Positions 58,838 through 64,000 of a stretch of DNA of 64,000 bases are shown here, piece after piece (positions within the stretch are counted from its first letter, which is position 1; every line of letters begins with the position of its first letter). The notes beneath the pieces are model-generated. The model did no database searches, was not told where the DNA came from, and saw only the letters and a program-made list of their open reading frames with translations. Origin of the DNA: Halobellus captivus. GTDB taxonomy: Archaea; Halobacteriota; Halobacteria; Halobacteriales; Haloferacaceae. Made by a program: the position numbers and the translations under genes. The DNA lies in contig NZ_RDQE01000002.1 of NCBI RefSeq assembly GCF_003697845.1, positions 1 through 64,000 of the forward strand, in the 5' to 3' direction.

Positions 58838-61372
58838 TCAGTCGTCGTCGGGTCCGACCGCGTCGTCCGGTCTGAAGTCGTCATCCGGCCTGAAGCCGTC
58901 GTCCGGCCTGAAGTCGTCGGCCGGTCTGAACCCGTCGTCGCGCTCCTCCGACCGGAACGCGTCGTCGCCGCCGTCGGTCTCGACGGCGGAACTCGAATGA
59001 CCGTCGGATCCCGGCGTTGCGGCCGATCCGGCCGAGTCGTCCGCGTCGCCGAGGGAGGAACCGCCGGCGTCGCCCGCCACGTCGGTCTCGAGCTCGAAGC
59101 CGTCCTCCCGCTCCTCGCGGGCCTCGAACTCCTCGGCCAGAGTTCTGAGCTCGTCGGCGCGCGTCGAGAGCGACTCCGCGCTCGTCGAGATCTGTGCGAG
59201 CGCCGCGGTCTGTTCCTCGGCCGCGGCCGAGACGTTCTGTGCCTCGCTCGCCGTCTCGACGCTCACCTCGGCGACCTCGTCGATCATCGAGACCGCCTCC
59301 TGCGTGGAGTCCGCCTGGTCGTCGGTCGCGTCGTTGATCGACTGGATCCCGGCGTTGACGTCGGAGACGTCCTCCACTATCGTCTCCAGCGTGTCGACCG
59401 TCTCGTCGACCACGCCGCGACCCTGCTCGACGTCGTCCTCCATCGCGAACATGTCGTCCGCCACGGAGTGAGTCGACTCCTCGACGCCCTCGATCAGGGA
59501 CTCGACCTCCGTCGTCGCCTCCGCGGTCTCCTCGGCGAGCTCTTTCACCTCGCGGGCGACGACGGCGAACCCTTCGCCGGCCTCGCCGGCTCGCGCGGCC
59601 TCGATCGACGCGTTGAGCGCGAGGATGTTGGTCTGCTCGGCGATGTCGTCGATCAGCCCCACCACCTCGCCGATCCGCTCGACCTCGTCGCGAAGCGCCG
59701 TCATCTCCTCGACGGTACTGCCCATCTCCGACTCGATCCGGTCCATGTGGTCGATCGCCTCGTTCGCCTTCTCGCGGCCCTCCTCGCCGGCGGTCGCCGT
59801 CTCCGCCGACCGTCCGGCCAGCTCGTCGGTCGAGGAGGCGATCTCCTCGACGGTCGCCGAGAGGTCGTTGAGCTCGGCGGCCGCGGTCGAGAGGTGTTGC
59901 TCCTGTCGTTCGGTGCCGACGGAGATCTCCTCGACGCTCTCGGCGACGTCGACGCTCGTCGACTCCACCTCCTCGCTGGAGGCGGTCACCTCGGAGCTCT
60001 GGTCGCCCACGGCCTCGGCGGCGTCCTGGATGGCGACGACGAGCGCCTCCATCCGGTCGAGCATCCCGTTCAGCGACTCGGCGATATCGGCCATCGCCTC
60101 GCTCTCGCTTTCGGGATCGAGCCGACGAGTGAGGTCGCCCTCGGCGATCGCGTCGATCGTCTCGCCGTAGTCGTCCGCCTTCGTCTCGAGGTGCGCCGAG
60201 AACGCCTCCGCCTCCTCGCGGGTGGCGGCGGCCTCCTCGGCGGACTCCTCGGCGGCCGCGATCTGCTCGCGCAGCGTCCGACGGATGCGGTCGATGAGCC
60301 CGGACAGTTCGCCGAACTCGTCGACGCGCGATCGGTCGATGTCGACCTCGAGGTCGCCCGACTCGATCGCCCGGGCGTACCCACGAAGCTCGTCGACGGA
60401 GCGGTTCACGTCCCTCGAGATCAGGATCCCCACGGCGAGGAGTCCGAGTATCGCGATCCCGATCAGCAACAGGACGCTCCGGGTCACGTCGTCGACGGTG
60501 CCGTACACCGCCCGTTCGGGTGCCGCGACGACGACGGCCCACGGCTTCCCGTCGACCGGGACGGTGGCCGCGACGAGCCGGTTCGCGTCGACGACGTCCT
60601 GTTCCGCGTCGGACACCTCGTCGACCCGCGACTCGGTCACGTCCGACCGCAGGTGTGGAAGCTCCTCGACGAGGAAGTAGTCGTTCAGGATCGCGTCTCC
60701 GTCGGCGGCGAGCGCGACCCGGCCGGTCCGCGTCGAGACGGTCTCTACGTTCCCGCCCTCGACCGGGGACGTCAACAGCGCTCCTCGCTGTGAGAGGTCG
60801 GCGGTGACCACGATCGCCTTGTCCGTATCGGTGGTGACCGGGCTGACGAAGCCGATGCGCTTCTCGCCCTCGACGGCGTAGGGTTCGAACGAGCGAGCGT
60901 CCTCGTGACTCTCGAACGCGCTGGAGTCCACCGCCCACGGTCGATCGGCGATCGTGTGTATCGTTCCCTCCTTCATCGGCGAGGTACTCACCACTATCGC
61001 GTCGGTCGAGAGGTCGTAATAGTGGACGTCGACCACGTACTCGGGGAGGGCCCGTTCGTTGTTTCGGAGTTCTTGTCGGATGGTGTGCTGGTTCGACGTT
61101 CGGATCCGACGGGACGACGAGATCCGCTCCGCGTGTCCCTCCCCTTCGTCGATGAATCCCTCGATCCCCTCCGCCTCGCGGTCGGCAGAGGAGATCAGCG
61201 TGTTCTGCGCGTCGGATTCGACGCTGGCTTGAACCTGATCGAACGTCAGCACGCCGGCACCGAGCAACACCGCCGAGACGACCAGTATCGCGCCCGAGAT
61301 CTTGAAGAAGTAGCGGCCACGAAGCCGATCGTAGAGACGTCGGAGGACGCCCGATCCGTCGTCAGTAGGCAT
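58838..61372 (-). CDS. Haloarchaeal transducer (methyl-accepting signalling protein)
   Basis: An 844-residue Htr-type protein. TM1 lies near residues 25-45 ([14 protein letters not shown]), an extracellular Cache-like sensor runs to about 285 with [20 protein letters not shown] and [14 protein letters not shown], then TM2 ([20 protein letters not shown]), a HAMP domain and a second HAMP-like region. The signalling coiled coil follows, whose hairpin tip has [21 protein letters not shown]. The tail of ~85 residues is acidic and ends with repeated [11 protein letters not shown] units. No cheA, cheW or other che gene is adjacent. Start chosen at [12 protein letters not shown]. Confidence 0.93.
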   Translation of the reverse strand: MPTDDGSGVLRRLYDRLRGRYFFKISGAILVVSAVLLGAGVLTFDQVQASVESDAQNTLISSADREAEGIEGFIDEGEGHAERISSSRRIRTSNQHTIRQELRNNERALPEYVVDVHYYDLSTDAIVVSTSPMKEGTIHTIADRPWAVDSSAFESHEDARSFEPYAVEGEKRIGFVSPVTTDTDKAIVVTADLSQRGALLTSPVEGGNVETVSTRTGRVALAADGDAILNDYFLVEELPHLRSDVTESRVDEVSDAEQDVVDANRLVAATVPVDGKPWAVVVAAPERAVYGTVDDVTRSVLLLIGIAILGLLAVGILISRDVNRSVDELRGYARAIESGDLEVDIDRSRVDEFGELSGLIDRIRRTLREQIAAAEESAEEAAATREEAEAFSAHLETKADDYGETIDAIAEGDLTRRLDPESESEAMADIAESLNGMLDRMEALVVAIQDAAEAVGDQSSEVTASSEEVESTSVDVAESVEEISVGTERQEQHLSTAAAELNDLSATVEEIASSTDELAGRSAETATAGEEGREKANEAIDHMDRIESEMGSTVEEMTALRDEVERIGEVVGLIDDIAEQTNILALNASIEAARAGEAGEGFAVVAREVKELAEETAEATTEVESLIEGVEESTHSVADDMFAMEDDVEQGRGVVDETVDTLETIVEDVSDVNAGIQSINDATDDQADSTQEAVSMIDEVAEVSVETASEAQNVSAAAEEQTAALAQISTSAESLSTRADELRTLAEEFEAREEREDGFELETDVAGDAGGSSLGDADDSAGSAATPGSDGHSSSAVETDGGDDAFRSEERDDGFRPADDFRPDDGFRPDDDFRPDDAVGPDDD

Positions 61373-61529
61373 TGTTACGCCGTTTTTCCGACTGGGTGAT
61401 AAAGCCACTCAGCCAGTTATTGGTACTGATACTTGGGGTGGACCGGCAGGTTCGATCGCCGGGCGAGCCCCGTGCCACCGCGTCCCGGTTTTCGTAACCA
61501 CTATCCCCGCCCTCGCCGAACCTGCGGGC

Positions 61530-61847
61530 ATGGACTGGCCACACGACCCCGACGGCGAACAGGGGAGCGAGGGCATGCGGCAGTACGGCCACGCGGTGCT
61601 CGCGAAGAAGATCGACGAGGAGGAGGACTTCCCGCTCTCGGCGGCCGACTACGTCGAGGAGTACGGCGACCACCCGATCCGGATCGACTACGAGACGGTC
61701 GTCTCCGTCGAGGAGATCTTCGAGGGCGTCGAGAAGGAGGAGTTCGCGGACTTCGTCGAGTTCCACCAGGAGCTCGGCCGAGCGATGCGCGAGAACGGCT
61801 ACTGGTTCTACGAGGGCGCGGATCGGTTCGTCGGCGGATCGGCGTAG
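61530..61847 (+). CDS. Conserved haloarchaeal protein (DUF5785-like)
   Basis: A 105-residue acidic protein: MDWPHDPDGEQGSEGMRQYG, AVLAKKIDEEEDFPLSAADY, then EYGDHPIRIDYETVVSVEEI and a final GRAMRENGYWFYEGADRFVG. Such sequences are common in haloarchaea and are known to me as DUF5785; the number is not certain. No catalytic motif is seen. Possible short regulatory or structural role. Confidence 0.65.
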   Translation: MDWPHDPDGEQGSEGMRQYGHAVLAKKIDEEEDFPLSAADYVEEYGDHPIRIDYETVVSVEEIFEGVEKEEFADFVEFHQELGRAMRENGYWFYEGADRFVGGSA

Positions 61848-61937
61848 TTCGCCGACGGGTACGCCGATCGACGATTCGGCTCGATCGAGCGATCCGGCTC
61901 CGTCCCATTTAAGCCGCCCCGGAGTGACCGACTCGCC

Positions 61938-62993
61938 ATGAGTAGCGAACGGATAGTCGTTCTCGCCCACGAGAAGTTCCCGGACGAAGCGAAGACCGCG
62001 CTCGGCGTGATGCGGTACGGCGACCAGACGGTCGAGGCCGTCCTCGACCGCGACCGCGCCGGCGACCGCGTCGCCGATCACGAGCCCGACCTCGCCGACG
62101 CGCCGATCGTCGACTCCTTCGAGGAGGCGCTCGCCGCGGCCGAGGGCGGCGTCGACGCGCTCTACATCGGTATCGCGCCGATCGGCGGCGGCTTCGACGA
62201 GACCTGGCGCGACGACGTTCGCGCCGCGATCGCGGCGGGCTGTGACGTCGTCAGCGGGCTCCACTACTTCCTTAACGAGGACGAGGAGTTCGTCGATCTG
62301 GCGGCCGAACACGGCGTCGAACTCCGCGACGTTCGAAAGCCTCCCGAGGACCTCGGCGTCGCGACCGGCCGCTCCGACGACGTCGACGCCGACGTGGTGC
62401 TCACGGTCGGAACCGACTGCTCGGTGGGGAAGATGACCGCCTCCCTGGAGATCGTCGAGGCCGCCCGCGACCGCGGTATCGACGCCGCGCTCGTTCCCAC
62501 CGGCCAGACGGGAATCATGATCGCCGGCTGGGGGAACCCGATCGATCGCGTGGTATCCGACTTCACCGCCGGCGCGGTCGAGGAGATGCTCCTCGAGATC
62601 GGCGACGACCACGACCTGCTCGTCGTCGAGGGCCAGGGGACCATCATCCACCCCGCCTACTCGGCGGTCACCTGCGGGATCCTCCACGGGTCGATGGCCG
62701 ACGGGCTCGTGCTCTGTCACGCCGCCGGCCGCGAGTCGATCCACGGCTACGAGGGGTTCGATCTCCCGCCGTTTTCCGACTACGTCGACCTCTACGAGGA
62801 CCTCTCCGAGCCGGTCCACGAGACCTCCGTCGTCGCCGGCGCGGTCAACACGAAGGACGTCGGCGACGACGACGAGGCGGCCGACGTGGTCGACGCGTTC
62901 GGCGAGGAGGTGGGCGTTCCGGCCGCCGACCCGGTCCGCCACGGGGCCGACCGGATCGTCGACGGGATCGTCGACGAGGTGCTCGAGGGATGA
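61938..62993 (+). CDS. dgcN: DgcN-like D-glutamate N-acetyltransferase (DUF1611)
   Basis: A 351-residue protein of the DUF1611 family. The N-terminal Rossmann-like part has LYIGIAPIGGGFDETWRDDV, and the C-terminal P-loop-like part begins TVGTDCSVGKMTASLEIVEA. ALVPTGQTGIMIAGWGNPID and LLVVEGQGTIIHPAYSAVTC follow, typical for the group. DgcN is described as acetylating D-glutamate (using acetyl-CoA), the first step of a D-glutamate use pathway. Its TGA overlaps the ATG of the next gene (ATGA), the characteristic DgcN-DgcA pairing. Function in haloarchaea is inferred only. Confidence 0.82.
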   Translation: MSSERIVVLAHEKFPDEAKTALGVMRYGDQTVEAVLDRDRAGDRVADHEPDLADAPIVDSFEEALAAAEGGVDALYIGIAPIGGGFDETWRDDVRAAIAAGCDVVSGLHYFLNEDEEFVDLAAEHGVELRDVRKPPEDLGVATGRSDDVDADVVLTVGTDCSVGKMTASLEIVEAARDRGIDAALVPTGQTGIMIAGWGNPIDRVVSDFTAGAVEEMLLEIGDDHDLLVVEGQGTIIHPAYSAVTCGILHGSMADGLVLCHAAGRESIHGYEGFDLPPFSDYVDLYEDLSEPVHETSVVAGAVNTKDVGDDDEAADVVDAFGEEVGVPAADPVRHGADRIVDGIVDEVLEG

Positions 62994-64000
62994 GCCTCGA
63001 GGCCGGCTTCGAACGGGTCGCGATGGAGCTCGACGAGCCGTTCACGATCGCCCGGAGCACCCAAACGGAGGCCGAGAACCTGATCGTCCGCGTGACCGAC
63101 GACGACGGGACGACGGGGATCGGCGGCGCGGCCCCCGCGAGACACTACGGCGAGACAGCCGACACCGTCGCCGCGGTGCTCCCGGAGCTGCTCGACGTCG
63201 TCGAGGACGTGGGCGACCCGCACGCGCTGACGACGATCGAAGGGCGAATGAAGGAGGTCGTCCGCGACAATCCGGCCGCCCGCTGTGCGGTCTCGATCGC
63301 GCTCCACGACCTGGCCGCGAAGCGGCTCGACGTTCCCCTGTACAGGCTGTGGGGGCTCGAGGCCTCGTCGACGCCGGACTCCTCCTTCACGATCGGGATC
63401 GATTCGGTCGAGCGGATGCGCGAGAAGACGGCCGACGCGGCCGACGCGGGCTACCCGATCCTGAAGGTGAAACTCGGCGGCGACCGCGACCGCGAGATCG
63501 TCGAGACGGTCCGGGAGGCCGCGCCCGACGCGACGATCCGCGTCGACGCCAACGAGGCGTGGACGCCCCGCGAGACCGTCGCGAAGAGCGAGTGGCTCGC
63601 GGAGCTGGGCGTGGAGTTCATCGAGCAGCCGGTTCCGGCCGAGGACCCCGAGGGACTGAAGTTCGCCTACGAGCGCTCGGCGCTGCCGATCGCGGCCGAC
63701 GAGTCCTGCGTCACCGCCGCGGATATTCCCGCGATCGCCGACCGGTGTGACATCGCGAACCTCAAGCTGATGAAGACGGGCGGACTGCTCGAGGCGCGGC
63801 GGGCGATCGCGACCGCGCGCTCGCACGGCCTCGAGGTCATGCTCGGCTGTATGGTCGAGTCGAACGCCTCGATCGCGGCCGCGACCCACCTCGCGCCGCT
63901 CCTGGATTACGCCGACCTCGACGGCTCGCTGCTGCTCGCCGAGGACCCCTTCGACGGCCCGGACCTCGCGAGCGGCGTGATCCCGCTCTCGGACGCCGAT
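62990..64000 (+). CDS. dgcA: DgcA-like enolase-superfamily racemase/epimerase, truncated by the window edge
   Basis: The first 337 codons of a muconate-lactonizing-type enolase superfamily enzyme. The capping domain begins FERVAMELDEPFTIARSTQT. The barrel has the catalytic Lys in YPILKVKLGGDRDREI, metal ligands Asp, Glu and Asp in RVDANEAW, VEFIEQPVP and IAADESC, and the second Lys in NLKLMKTGGL. This arrangement is that of L-Ala-D/L-Glu epimerases and of DgcA, the N-acetyl-D-glutamate racemase paired with DgcN. The end lies outside the window. Confidence 0.85.
   Translation, partial: MSLEAGFERVAMELDEPFTIARSTQTEAENLIVRVTDDDGTTGIGGAAPARHYGETADTVAAVLPELLDVVEDVGDPHALTTIEGRMKEVVRDNPAARCAVSIALHDLAAKRLDVPLYRLWGLEASSTPDSSFTIGIDSVERMREKTADAADAGYPILKVKLGGDRDREIVETVREAAPDATIRVDANEAWTPRETVAKSEWLAELGVEFIEQPVPAEDPEGLKFAYERSALPIAADESCVTAADIPAIADRCDIANLKLMKTGGLLEARRAIATARSHGLEVMLGCMVESNASIAAATHLAPLLDYADLDGSLLLAEDPFDGPDLASGVIPLSDAD

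Noticed and set aside
58724-60793. A 689-codon plus-strand frame
   Set aside because: It is antisense to the transducer gene. The Leu/Arg/Val-rich translation has no domain.

Overview
The window is GC-rich DNA from a halophilic archaeon of the class Halobacteria, most like Halorubrum or a close relative. The evidence is: acidic proteomes with strong third-position G/C; archaeal information-processing genes (eIF1/SUI1, ribosomal S6e, Cdc48, archaeosine TGT, TrmY, archaeal AspRS); ether-lipid UbiA prenyltransferase; an Htr-type transducer; many leaderless genes with a TATA-like element about 25-30 nt before the start codon; and haloarchaeal TnpB elements. I assign the class firmly; the genus is inference.

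Layout. 1-8.8 kb: cyclophilin, UspA and TruA, an HTH regulator, NAD synthetase, an M28 peptidase, tRNA-Gly(CCC), a KaiC-like ATPase with a disordered acidic tail, and NAD kinase. 8.75-10.86 kb: an IS1341-type tnpB element, a tail-to-tail fragment of a second tnpB, and a host membrane-protein gene whose 5' end is gone. 10.9-20.5 kb: a VTT/DedA-type membrane protein, a dihydroorotase-type gene, a MoxR / DUF58 / transglutaminase operon, eIF1, UbiA, and a salactin-like actin homologue. 20.5-25.1 kb: a decayed denitrification/copper region ending at tRNA-Pro(CGG). It holds a nirK fragment, a heme-copper-oxidase-like membrane protein, an unknown protein, a four-helix membrane protein fused by deletion into the antisense of a copper P-type ATPase fragment, and four copies of a CGAACATGTTCG-type palindrome, each ending exactly 39 nt before a start codon.

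25.2-40.5 kb: TrmY, a zinc-finger protein, PyrF and CarB (pyrimidine synthesis), Cdc48, a GH13 amylase-family enzyme, LarC with a His-rich repeat, AspRS, and a P-loop pair. 40.7-46.9 kb: superoxide dismutase with an inverted repeat in its promoter, tRNA-Ser(TGA), a hotdog thioesterase, an M23-like protein, a seven-TM histidine kinase, a lipoate-protein ligase homologue, and ribosomal protein S6e. 46.9-50.0 kb: a siroheme-dependent heme operon (fused AhbAB-type decarboxylase, precorrin-2 dehydrogenase, glutamyl-tRNA reductase). 50-64 kb: Nif3, a SIMPL lipoprotein, archaeosine TGT, a PNPOx-like protein, a zinc metalloprotease-like protein, an M42 aminopeptidase, tRNA-Glu(CTC), a Tat-exported beta-propeller protein, a lipoprotein, an orphan Htr transducer, and a DgcN/DgcA-like pair that runs off the right edge.

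Most of the window is housekeeping sequence. The most interesting part is 20.5-25.1 kb, where an anaerobic-respiration regulon is partly erased but its shared promoter architecture is still readable. No CRISPR array, rRNA, replication origin or prophage was seen.
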